Assembly (NCBI GenBank): GCA_017609945.1
Contig: JAFCCZ010000019.1
Span: forward strand, 1 to 12,702
Direction of reading: 5' to 3'
Source of the DNA: Candidatus Iainarchaeum sp.
Lineage (GTDB): Archaea > Iainarchaeota > Iainarchaeia > Iainarchaeales > GCA-2688035
Length of the DNA stretch: 12,702 nucleotides
Shown piece after piece: positions 1 to 4,948 of the stretch; position 1 is the first letter of the stretch, and every line of letters starts with the position of its first letter. A program made the translations under genes and the position numbers. The notes beneath the pieces are model-generated. The model made no database searches. It saw nothing but the letters and a program-made list of their open reading frames with translations, and had not been told where the DNA came from.

Positions 1-464
1 ACAAACTCAGAGTAATTAGTTCTTTTCTTCTGAATAACAACCCGATAACTTCTGGAACCTTTTTTTCTGATGTAACCAGATACGTGTCCATCACCAAAGA
101 TTACTCCAAGAAAATACGCTAGTTCTTCATTCAACTTTGGAATCTTTATTTTCAGACTAGAAGACCTTACTGAAAGATATTCAATTTTATTTTCAAGAGA
201 GTTGACATCCTTTAACACTCGGATCGGGACTGGGTGTCTTCCGTTTAGCCAATCACTAAGCGAATCTTTGGAATAACCATATTGTTTCAGTTTAGCCAAA
301 TCAATATTTTCTGTAGATAAGCCAGTAACTCTGGCATGAATCGCCGTATACCTAAAATCGTTTGGATTATTCAATAAGTTCAAATCTATTGGCACACTCT
401 TCATGCCAACATTTGTTTTCCTCGCTTTATAACCGCTTGGAGAGAGGGGATTTCCACTATTCAT
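1..464 (-). CDS. LAGLIDADG homing endonuclease, partial (C-terminus off left edge)
   Basis: The minus strand is open without a stop from the ATG at 464 to the window edge, giving 154 residues. Residues 115-126 read LAYFLGVIFGDG, the first LAGLIDADG (DOD-type) motif, which forms the dimer interface helix and ends in the metal-binding acidic residue. It is followed by a basic, strand-like stretch (YIRKKGSRSYRVVIQKK) typical of the DNA-contact saddle. Residues 56-88 look like a helix-turn-helix. Such enzymes make rare-cutting double-strand breaks that drive mobility of the gene. It appears free-standing: no intein or intron host sequence is fused upstream. The start is chosen because its ATG overlaps the TGA of the small upstream ORF (ATGA), with GGATG before it; a GTG three codons earlier (473) is an alternative. 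Base composition is A/T-richer than later genes. The family call is firm; target and activity are unknown because the second half is missing. Confidence 0.82.
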   Translation of the reverse strand, partial: MNSGNPLSPSGYKARKTNVGMKSVPIDLNLLNNPNDFRYTAIHARVTGLSTENIDLAKLKQYGYSKDSLSDWLNGRHPVPIRVLKDVNSLENKIEYLSVRSSSLKIKIPKLNEELAYFLGVIFGDGHVSGYIRKKGSRSYRVVIQKKRTNYSEF

Positions 465-571
465 AAAACCCACTCATCCTTCATATTAGCAACCAATTCG
501 GAAAGGGAGAAACCCTCGCCAAACGGGCTTCTTTCTCTGACTAAAAAATTTTTCGTAATTTTTTGATTCAT
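461..571 (-). CDS. 36-residue small protein, coupled to the endonuclease
   Basis: The ORF begins MNQKITKNFLVRERSPFGEG and ends MKDEWVL (36 residues). It has a strong Shine-Dalgarno GGAGGTGG seven bases before its ATG, the best ribosome site in the window. Its TGA overlaps the ATG of the endonuclease by four bases (ATGA), so it is either a short protein in its own right or a leader that couples translation to the endonuclease. It is soluble and mildly charged, with no membrane segment or cysteine. I recognise no family. It could also be the remnant of a longer protein interrupted by the endonuclease. Confidence that it is translated is fair, because ribosome site and overlap agree. Confidence 0.55.
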   Translation of the reverse strand: MNQKITKNFLVRERSPFGEGFSLSELVANMKDEWVL

Positions 572-740
572 AAGCGAACCACCTCCAAATTATTACGAAT
601 TTTTTCGTGGACGTTCTGCGGTTTTTGAGGCATTAAAACCTTTGCGCTGAGCACAAGCGAAGCCAAAGGTTTAAGCCGAAAAAAACGAGTCCTAAGAAAA
701 AATTCAATAATGGAGGTGGTGAGCGAAATCAAAAAGAATG
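555..740. repeat. Large imperfect palindrome with mirrored promoter and ribosome-site elements
   Basis: The two halves of this spacer are inverted copies. AAAACCTTTG (635-644) pairs with CAAAGGTTT (664-672), AATTTTTTC (598-606) with GAAAAAATT (696-704), and ACCACCTCC (578-586) with GGAGGTGGT (712-720). GATT (565-568) matches AATC (727-730) in the outer part, with short gaps between blocks. The centre is near 650-655. Each arm carries a TATA-like GGTTTWA and then GGAGGTGGT pointing outward. The left arm has an ATG after the ribosome site; the right arm lost it through a small deletion and has no good start codon. Either the 5' leader of the endonuclease operon was duplicated in inverted orientation, or this is a foldback (MITE-like) element. 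Confidence 0.7.
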
Positions 741-741
741 C

Positions 742-751
742 TTTAATTAAC
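742..751 (+). promoter_or_regulatory. TATA box of the phosphoribosyltransferase gene
   Basis: TTTAATTAAC lies 27-36 bases before the ATG at 778, the spacing expected for a leaderless archaeal transcript. It falls outside the palindrome, so this gene probably does not use the palindrome's promoter. Confidence 0.5.
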
Positions 752-777
752 TTATGGGCCTACTTTTATCGTTTACT

Positions 778-1221
778 ATGCGCCCAACAAAAACTTGGGA
801 AGTGTTCCACGCGGACACCCTTAAGCTTGTGGAGAAGCTTGGCGATTACAGGCCGGACGTTATTGCCCCGTGCATGCTTGGCGGTTTAATTCCCGGAACA
901 ATTGTCGCAAAGGCACTTGGAATAAAGGACGTCAGGCCAATTGACATTGAGAGAGAGGGTAATGAGCGAAGACTGGCCTACGATGTTCAAGGGAGCATTG
1001 AGGGAAAAAAGGTTCTTATTTTGGAAGACGATTTGCCAACCGGGAAGGGGCCAGTGGTAATAAAAAAGCAGTTTGAGGAGCGGGGAGCAGAGGTTAAGAT
1101 TGCTGCTGTTTACGTTACTCCCTTAAGCGAGAAAGTAACTGATTTCTATGCAGGGATAATGGAAGAGCTTCCACACTACCCCTGGAAAAAGCAGCATGCG
1201 GGCGACAGGCTAAGAGAGTAA
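778..1221 (+). CDS. Purine-type phosphoribosyltransferase (xanthine/guanine PRTase-like)
   Basis: This 147-residue protein has the type I phosphoribosyltransferase layout. A short hood helix (TWEVFHADTLKLVEKL) is followed by a pyrophosphate loop GGLIPG near residues 35-40. The PRPP-binding motif VLILEDDLPTGKG spans residues 79-91, with the paired acidic residues D84/D85. A C-terminal YPWKK resembles the base-binding tail of archaeal xanthine-guanine enzymes. The expected role is cytoplasmic purine salvage, transferring the phosphoribosyl group from PRPP to a purine base. The usual arginine of the first loop (A-R-G-G) is replaced (CMLGG), so substrate is uncertain. The ATG at 778 is preferred over 754 because the protein then begins directly at the hood helix and a TATA box sits at leaderless distance; neither has a ribosome site. 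The family is confident; the substrate is inferred. Confidence 0.85.
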   Translation: MRPTKTWEVFHADTLKLVEKLGDYRPDVIAPCMLGGLIPGTIVAKALGIKDVRPIDIEREGNERRLAYDVQGSIEGKKVLILEDDLPTGKGPVVIKKQFEERGAEVKIAAVYVTPLSEKVTDFYAGIMEELPHYPWKKQHAGDRLRE

Positions 1222-1227
1222 ATTCAT

Positions 1228-1235
1228 TTAAAAGA
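1228..1235 (+). promoter_or_regulatory. TATA box of tRNA-Glu
   Basis: TTTAAAAG lies 25-32 bases before the first base of the tRNA, inside an A/T-rich stretch. Confidence 0.5.
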
Positions 1236-1259
1236 ATATTTACATCGAATTCCTACGTT

Positions 1260-1369
1260 GCCCCGGTAGTGTAACGGTTAAGCATTCAGCCCTCTCAGAA
1301 CCTTTTAGAAAAAGGTTCACGAAAAGTTGGAGTGAGGCTGTGATCCGGGTTCGAATCCCGGCTGGGGCA
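1260..1369 (+). tRNA. tRNA-Glu(CUC) with intron
   Basis: The acceptor arm is GCCCCGG/CTGGGGC and the T-arm is CCGGG-TTCGAAT-CCCGG. The anticodon stem is CAGCC (1287-1291) with GGCTG (1336-1340). After removal of the intron, the seven-base loop is CUCUCAA with anticodon CUC (1294-1296). The discriminator base is A at 1369; no CCA is encoded. Its 3' end is partly repeated at 2212-2228. Confidence 0.93.
1298..1334 (+). other. 37-base intron in tRNA-Glu, canonical position 37/38
   Basis: Exon CUCU (1292-1295) pairs with GGAG (1329-1332) as the 4-bp central helix. The three-base bulges are CAG (cut CA^G) and UGA (cut UG^A), flanked by the anticodon stem and AAC/GUU. This is a standard bulge-helix-bulge site for the archaeal splicing endonuclease. 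Inside the intron, GAACCTTTT and AAAAGGTTC form a perfect 9-bp hairpin. Confidence 0.88.
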
Positions 1370-1370
1370 C
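1353..1370 (+). repeat. att-like direct repeat, copy 1 (3' end of tRNA-Glu)
   Basis: GAATCCCGGCTGGGGCAC, from the T-loop to just past the acceptor, recurs at 2212-2228 with one C missing. tRNA 3' ends are the usual attachment sites of archaeal integrative elements. Confidence 0.6.
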
Positions 1371-1378
1371 TTAGAAAG

Positions 1379-1388
1379 ATTTAAATAG
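1379..1388 (+). promoter_or_regulatory. TATA box of the toxin-antitoxin operon
   Basis: ATTTAAATAG lies about 35-44 bases before the antitoxin ATG, leaving room for a short leader that contains the ribosome site AGGTGAT (1413-1419). Confidence 0.5.
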
Positions 1389-1422
1389 AGTTATACTTAT
1401 TTTACTTATTTAAGGTGATTTA

Positions 1423-1629
1423 ATGGTTAATATGACTATGGCGATTCCTAAAGAGTTGCATAAGAGGATGAAGGGGCACCCTGAAATTAAGTGGACTGAG
1501 GTGGCAAGGCAGGCAATAGAAAAAAAAGCAAGAGAAGTTGAAGAAGAAAAAATGCTCTGGATGAAACACGCACAGGAACACGCAGTGAAAAAAGGATGGA
1601 GCGAAGCACATGAACTCTTTGAGTTTTGA
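1423..1629 (+). CDS. Ribbon-helix-helix antitoxin (VapB/MazE-like)
   Basis: The 68-residue protein opens with a short strand (MTMAIP), then helix A (KELHKRMKGH) and helix B (IKWTEVARQAIEKK). This is the ribbon-helix-helix fold that dimerises to bind DNA in many archaeal antitoxins. The charged C-terminal half (EVEEEKMLWMKHAQEHAV, then GWSEAHELFEF) would be the toxin-binding part. It is the first gene of the operon, and its end overlaps the toxin by 20 bases, the usual antitoxin-first order. AGGTGAT ends three bases before the ATG at 1423 and fixes this start over the ATG nine bases later. Autoregulation by the toxin-antitoxin complex is expected from known systems; I do not see a clear operator. 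A VapB label would only describe the fold, as the partner is PemK/MazF-like, not a PIN domain. Confidence 0.82.
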   Translation: MVNMTMAIPKELHKRMKGHPEIKWTEVARQAIEKKAREVEEEKMLWMKHAQEHAVKKGWSEAHELFEF

Positions 1630-1960
1630 ACAAGGAGAAATTGTAGTAGCGCCCATTCCATTCTCAAGTCAGGTTTCAGCAAAAACAAGGCCAGCGCTTG
1701 TAATCAGCAAAAAAGCGTACAACAATAAATCAGAAGACGTGATTGTGTTAAAGATTACAAGCAAGGGAAAGGACTATCCTTTTGATGTAGAATTGTTAAA
1801 AAAGGATTTAGATTCTGGAAAACTCAAACATGAAAGCGTAATCCAAGTAGATTTTCCAGTTGTTATAGAGAAAAGAAGTGTTTCACAGAGCATAGGAAAC
1901 GTTTCAAGCCAAAAACTCAAAGAAGCAAAACAAAAAATAAAGGAATTATATGAGCTCTAA
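1610..1960 (+). CDS. PemK/MazF-family toxin
   Basis: The 116-residue protein has the N-terminal signature of the family: QGEIVVAPIPF (residues 8-18), then KTRPALVIS (25-33) with the conserved R27-P28, and the strand-rich VIVLKITSK near residues 45-52. Length matches MazF/PemK toxins, which are sequence-specific ribosome-independent endoribonucleases. The C-terminal helix SSQKLKEAKQKIKELYEL is also typical. The start overlaps the antitoxin by 20 bases, and GGATGGAG lies about eight bases before the ATG. The next gene overlaps its end by 11 bases. No frameshift or lost core residue is seen, so the toxin appears intact. Cleavage specificity cannot be read from sequence. Confidence 0.85.
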   Translation: MNSLSFEQGEIVVAPIPFSSQVSAKTRPALVISKKAYNNKSEDVIVLKITSKGKDYPFDVELLKKDLDSGKLKHESVIQVDFPVVIEKRSVSQSIGNVSSQKLKEAKQKIKELYEL

Positions 1961-2198
1961 AATCAAAAGAAACTGTGTTGTCTGTGGAGAACTAATGGAA
2001 ATTAAAATCGGCAAAGGCGGAAAATACGACAAAGGCCACTATTTCGGAACCATGAAGATTCCTATTGATGGAACAGGTAAATACATAAAAACTGGGAAAT
2101 TAAAGATTGGGAACATTTCAAGCGATGTTGTTGAATGGGCAGGGAAAGAAAGAGAAGCAGAATACTGGGAATGCGAAAAATGCTTTAACGAGCAATAA
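1950..2198 (+). CDS. Small zinc-ribbon-like protein, third gene of toxin operon
   Basis: The 82-residue protein has two CxxC pairs, C9-C12 (CVVC) at the N-terminus and C75-C78 (CEKC) at the C-terminus. They enclose a glycine-rich, strand-like middle (GKGGKYDKGHYFGTM) containing a histidine at residue 30. Four cysteines in two pairs suggest one zinc ribbon closing the chain ends. I recognise no named family. AGGA precedes the ATG by five bases, and the ATG lies inside the toxin's last codons, so the three genes are one translationally coupled operon. It could be a third toxin-system component (a regulator or chaperone) or just cargo of the same element; the sequence does not decide. Confidence 0.7.
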   Translation: MSSKIKRNCVVCGELMEIKIGKGGKYDKGHYFGTMKIPIDGTGKYIKTGKLKIGNISSDVVEWAGKEREAEYWECEKCFNEQ

Positions 2199-2211
2199 GT
2201 CACTGCCGTAG

Positions 2212-2228
2212 GAATCCGGCTGGGGCAC
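2212..2228 (+). repeat. att-like direct repeat, copy 2 (partial tRNA-Glu 3' end)
   Basis: GAATCCGGCTGGGGCAC matches 1353-1370 except for one missing C. It begins 13 bases after the third gene of the toxin operon stops, and no other tRNA part is next to it. It looks like the displaced original 3' end after an insertion. Confidence 0.6.
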
Positions 2229-2277
2229 TCTACTTCCAGCCCAGTGTCGCAAGCTATTTTGGACAAGTTTACACAAA

Positions 2278-2287
2278 GTTTAAATTA
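2278..2287 (+). promoter_or_regulatory. TATA box of the antiporter gene
   Basis: GTTTAAATTA lies 25-34 bases before the ATG at 2312, which predicts a leaderless mRNA. No ribosome site precedes the ATG. Confidence 0.55.
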
Positions 2288-2311
2288 GTGATTTGTATTA
2301 CTTATTAGCGT

Positions 2312-4003
2312 ATGATACAGGATTTCTTTCTTGAACTCGCAGCAGTAATTGTGCTAGCTACCTTGCTTGGTTTTTTATTCAGAAAGCTGAAGCAGCCTAT
2401 TCTTCTTGCCTTCATTTTTGCGGGCATTATTCTCGGCTCTTCTTTTCTGAATGTAATAACCTACAAGGAGCTGCTGCATGTTTTTTCGGAACTTGGGGTG
2501 GCTTTTCTGCTGTTTCTTGTTGGAATCAACCTTGATCTGAGGATTTTTAGGGAAATAGGAAAAACATCTGTTATAACGGGAATAGGACAGATTGTTTTTA
2601 CCACGCTTGTTGGGTTTGGGATTGCATCGCTTCTGGGCTTTGGTTTCTTGGAATCGTTGTATATAGCAATTGCGTTAACGTTCAGCAGCACAATCATAAT
2701 CGTAAAACTGCTGTCTGACAAGAAAGAATTGAATTCCTTGTACGGTAAGATATCTATTGGCTTCTTGCTAGTGCAAGACTTTGTCGCTATTGTTGTCCTT
2801 ATTTTTATTTCCTCTTTTTCTTTTTCAACCGATTTAACCAGCCAGCTTTCCCAGTTTGTTTTTAGTTTGGTTGTGCTGTTTTTGCTGTTTTTCATTGCAT
2901 CCAAGTTTTTGGTTAAAAGAATATTTGATTCCCTTTCAAAGAACCAGGAACTGCTTTTTCTCGGAGCCGTTTCCTGGTGCTTTGCTTTTTCTGCAGTGGC
3001 GATTTTTCTTGGCTTTTCCAAGGAAATTGGTGCTTTTCTGGCAGGGGTTTCAATAGCATCTCTTCCCTACACTTACGAGGTATTAGGAAAGCTGAAGTAT
3101 CTAAGGGACTTTTTCATTGTACTGTTCTTTGTTGTTTTGGGCTCAAATCTCGTGTTTGCCGCTTCCGACATAATTTTTGCCCGGGCAATAATACTTTCAA
3201 TCTTTGTCCTTGTTGGAAACCCAATAATAGTTTTCATCCTGATGGCCAAACTCGGTTACAGGGGGCGAACAAGCTTCCTTTCAAGCCTGACGGTTGCCCA
3301 GATAAGCGAATTTTCTTTAATACTCATTTTCTTGGGGGCAAAAGTGGGACATGTTTCCAATGAAGTTGTTTCAATAATCACTTTGGTTGCGGTAGCAACA
3401 ATCAGCGCTTCCACTTACCTAATCATTTACAATAACAAACTGTATGATCACCTGTCCAATTTTTTGCCTATTTTGCGAAGCAAAAGATTTTTTGAAGATT
3501 CTCTGCACCTGGTTGAGGATAAAGAGTACTCTTTGGTTTGTCTGGGCTTTGGAGAAACCGGAAAAAGAATTTTTGTTGACAAGAAAATGAATGAAAAAGA
3601 TGTCCTTGTAGTTGATTTTGACCCAAGGGCACTAAAAGAGGCAAGCAAGCTAAATTTCCATACTCTTTATGGTGATGTATCCGATTTAGAGACAATTGAT
3701 TTTATTTTGAAGGTAAAACCAAAAGTTGTTGTCTCAACTGTGATGGGTGTTGATTCCAACATTGTTCTGACTAAAAAATTGCTGCAGAAGAATAGCCGCA
3801 TTAAACTTGTTGTTCTGGCTCATGATGTGTCCGATGCAAGAAAGCTCAATGCGGCTGGCATTGAATTTGTTTTGGTGCCCTCAATCATTACAGCAGATAA
3901 AGTGAAAACTGTCCTGCAAGACATTAAAGCTGGGAGAAATTTTGAGTTGAACTGGTTTAAAGACACGGAATTTAATTATGGGCACGATTACTCTTTGAAA
4001 TAA
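2312..4003 (+). CDS. KefB-like monovalent cation:proton antiporter (CPA2) with TrkA-N domain
   Basis: The 563-residue protein has about a dozen hydrophobic segments in residues 1-375, followed by a cytosolic Rossmann domain. The membrane part shows the CPA2 pattern: TFSSTIIIVKLLSDK (123-137) and GKISIGFLLVQDFVAIVV (145-162), the latter with the conserved Q155-D156 of the ion pathway. The C-terminal part begins LVCLGFGETGKRIF (408-421), a GxGxxG nucleotide-binding loop, and continues with a conserved acidic strand end (VVDFDP) and a GDVSD turn, as in TrkA-N/RCK domains. It should exchange K+ or Na+ for H+ across the cytoplasmic membrane, gated by a nucleotide. No TrkA-C domain follows. It converges with and overlaps the CBS-domain gene by 16 bases. 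Confidence 0.9.
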   Translation: MIQDFFLELAAVIVLATLLGFLFRKLKQPILLAFIFAGIILGSSFLNVITYKELLHVFSELGVAFLLFLVGINLDLRIFREIGKTSVITGIGQIVFTTLVGFGIASLLGFGFLESLYIAIALTFSSTIIIVKLLSDKKELNSLYGKISIGFLLVQDFVAIVVLIFISSFSFSTDLTSQLSQFVFSLVVLFLLFFIASKFLVKRIFDSLSKNQELLFLGAVSWCFAFSAVAIFLGFSKEIGAFLAGVSIASLPYTYEVLGKLKYLRDFFIVLFFVVLGSNLVFAASDIIFARAIILSIFVLVGNPIIVFILMAKLGYRGRTSFLSSLTVAQISEFSLILIFLGAKVGHVSNEVVSIITLVAVATISASTYLIIYNNKLYDHLSNFLPILRSKRFFEDSLHLVEDKEYSLVCLGFGETGKRIFVDKKMNEKDVLVVDFDPRALKEASKLNFHTLYGDVSDLETIDFILKVKPKVVVSTVMGVDSNIVLTKKLLQKNSRIKLVVLAHDVSDARKLNAAGIEFVLVPSIITADKVKTVLQDIKAGRNFELNWFKDTEFNYGHDYSLK

Positions 4004-4428
4004 TTCTTGTTTTCCGCAACCAACCCGTCTAAAAGCTCAAAGCAATCTAGCTCCCCAACAACCTTTCCATCCTTGCAAACCGGAAGATCCTGCAAATTGC
4101 CAGCCTTTGCCGCACACAAAGCATCATCCAAATTGTCATCCAATGAAACCGATATTGCCGGCCTCATTATGTCTCTTGCTTTCAGCCCCTTCTTTTTGTT
4201 AAACAGTTTCAGTATTTTGGGTTTCATTTCATCAAATATCTGGTCAAAAATTTCGTGGATTGTTATTAGCCCGAGCAAATTCCTTTCCTTATCAACCACA
4301 AAAACAGTTCTGGTTGTCTTATTTGCTCCCATTACCGCAACAACCTTTTCAATAGGGTCGCTCTCCAAAACTTTGTCAACAAAGCCAGAGTTCTCATCAT
4401 AAACGGTCTTAACCTTAATCCTAACCAC
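3988..4428 (-). CDS. Protein of two CBS domains
   Basis: The 146-residue protein is almost entirely a pair of CBS domains (a Bateman module). The first, residues about 12-65, includes TRTVFVVDKERNLLGLITIHEI. The second, about 83-140, begins ARDIMRPAISVSLDDNLDDAL and includes LPVCKDGKVVGELDCFELL. Such modules bind adenine nucleotides and act as sensors of energy state. No catalytic domain is attached. The start is a GTG at 4428; ATTTATAAG lies 24-32 bases before it, so the mRNA is probably leaderless. Its 3' end overlaps the antiporter's by 16 bases, tail to tail, so the two transcripts are complementary at their ends. A partner role with the antiporter is possible but is only positional inference. 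Confidence 0.85.
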   Translation of the reverse strand: MVRIKVKTVYDENSGFVDKVLESDPIEKVVAVMGANKTTRTVFVVDKERNLLGLITIHEIFDQIFDEMKPKILKLFNKKKGLKARDIMRPAISVSLDDNLDDALCAAKAGNLQDLPVCKDGKVVGELDCFELLDGLVAENKNYFKE

Positions 4429-4451
4429 CTAAACTGAAAAGGGCATAAAAT

Positions 4452-4460
4452 CTTATAAAT
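4452..4460 (-). promoter_or_regulatory. TATA box of the CBS-domain gene
   Basis: Read on the minus strand, ATTTATAAG sits 24-32 bases before the GTG start at 4428. Confidence 0.5.
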
Positions 4461-4490
4461 CCTACACAAAGCATCATTACTACCCGTTAC

Positions 4491-4605
4491 TTTAAATTTA
4501 AAACAACTTAGCCACAGAAGTTAATCAAAATCGGTCAAAAAGCCTTGGAGCATCAGACTGATTGTTGTAAGTCCGGCCGGGGCTGCTGCTTTTATATTTT
4601 TACAG
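4491..4605 (+). ncRNA. Candidate small RNA or tRNA relic
   Basis: In the gap between two genes, TTTAAATTTAAAAC (4491-4504) is a good TATA box. About 40 bases later, AGCCTTGG (4541-4548) can pair over eight positions with CCGGGGCT (4577-4584), two of them G-U. A T-rich run (CTTTTATATTTTT, 4589-4601) follows, as in archaeal termination. The inner GGAGCATCAGACTGA looks like the D-arm to anticodon-arm junction of a tRNA. The end TCCGGCCGGGGCT resembles the tRNA-Glu 3' end, but no complete cloverleaf forms. It may be a decayed tRNA, an old att copy, or a structured small RNA. Confidence 0.3.
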
Positions 4606-4697
4606 TTAAAATGCAAACAATAGGTTAAATACTTGGAAAATAAAGTAAGGGATAGTGAGGCAGAATGAATAGATAACACAGGTATAAGTTTGGCATA

Positions 4698-4892
4698 ATG
4701 ACCCGCTTTTTTCTAAGTATATTTTTCATTGGCTTTGCGATAATCTCGGTGGTGCAGGGAATTGTGAACCAGCTTTCTGGCGTCATATTTGGGGCTTTTG
4801 GATTGTACTTGATTGCGGTGTTACTGATCATAATAAGTTATTTTGTTTACAAACAGGCAAGCCATATGCTGAAACTGTTGGACCCGAGTTAA
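4698..4892 (+). CDS. Small membrane protein with two helices
   Basis: The 64-residue protein has two hydrophobic stretches, about residues 4-23 (FFLSIFFIGFAIISVVQGIV) and 27-50, joined by a short turn and ending in a basic, soluble tail (YKQASHMLKLLDPS). R3 at the N-terminus and K52 after the second helix suggest both ends face the cytoplasm. I recognise no family. There is no ribosome site near the ATG; the A/T-rich GGTTAAATAC (4623-4632) is a possible TATA box with a leader of some 40 bases. It stands alone, and its end faces the lipoprotein gene. Composition argues for a real membrane peptide, not a chance ORF. Confidence 0.6.
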   Translation: MTRFFLSIFFIGFAIISVVQGIVNQLSGVIFGAFGLYLIAVLLIIISYFVYKQASHMLKLLDPS

Positions 4893-4948
4893 GCCAAATC
4901 AAAATTTGGAACAGCAGGCAAAGTGCTTAATCAAAAAGCTGGCATAGC

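Noticed and set aside
754..777. Longer start of the phosphoribosyltransferase at 754
   Set aside because: It adds MGLLLSFT before the family's usual N-terminus, has no ribosome site, and the TATA box at 742 would be too close.
719..900. A GTG-started frame (MSEIKKNALINLWAYF) right after GGAGGTG
   Set aside because: The ribosome site touches the start codon with no spacing, the frame runs out of step with the phosphoribosyltransferase, and it soon becomes arginine/leucine-rich nonsense before a stop.
2461..3021. A 186-codon frame antisense to the antiporter
   Set aside because: It mirrors the codon pattern of a clear membrane protein gene and has no promoter, ribosome site or recognisable domain.
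4541..4584. A complete tRNA gene
   Set aside because: Acceptor-like ends pair, but no anticodon stem or T-arm can be drawn, so it is listed only as a relic or small RNA.
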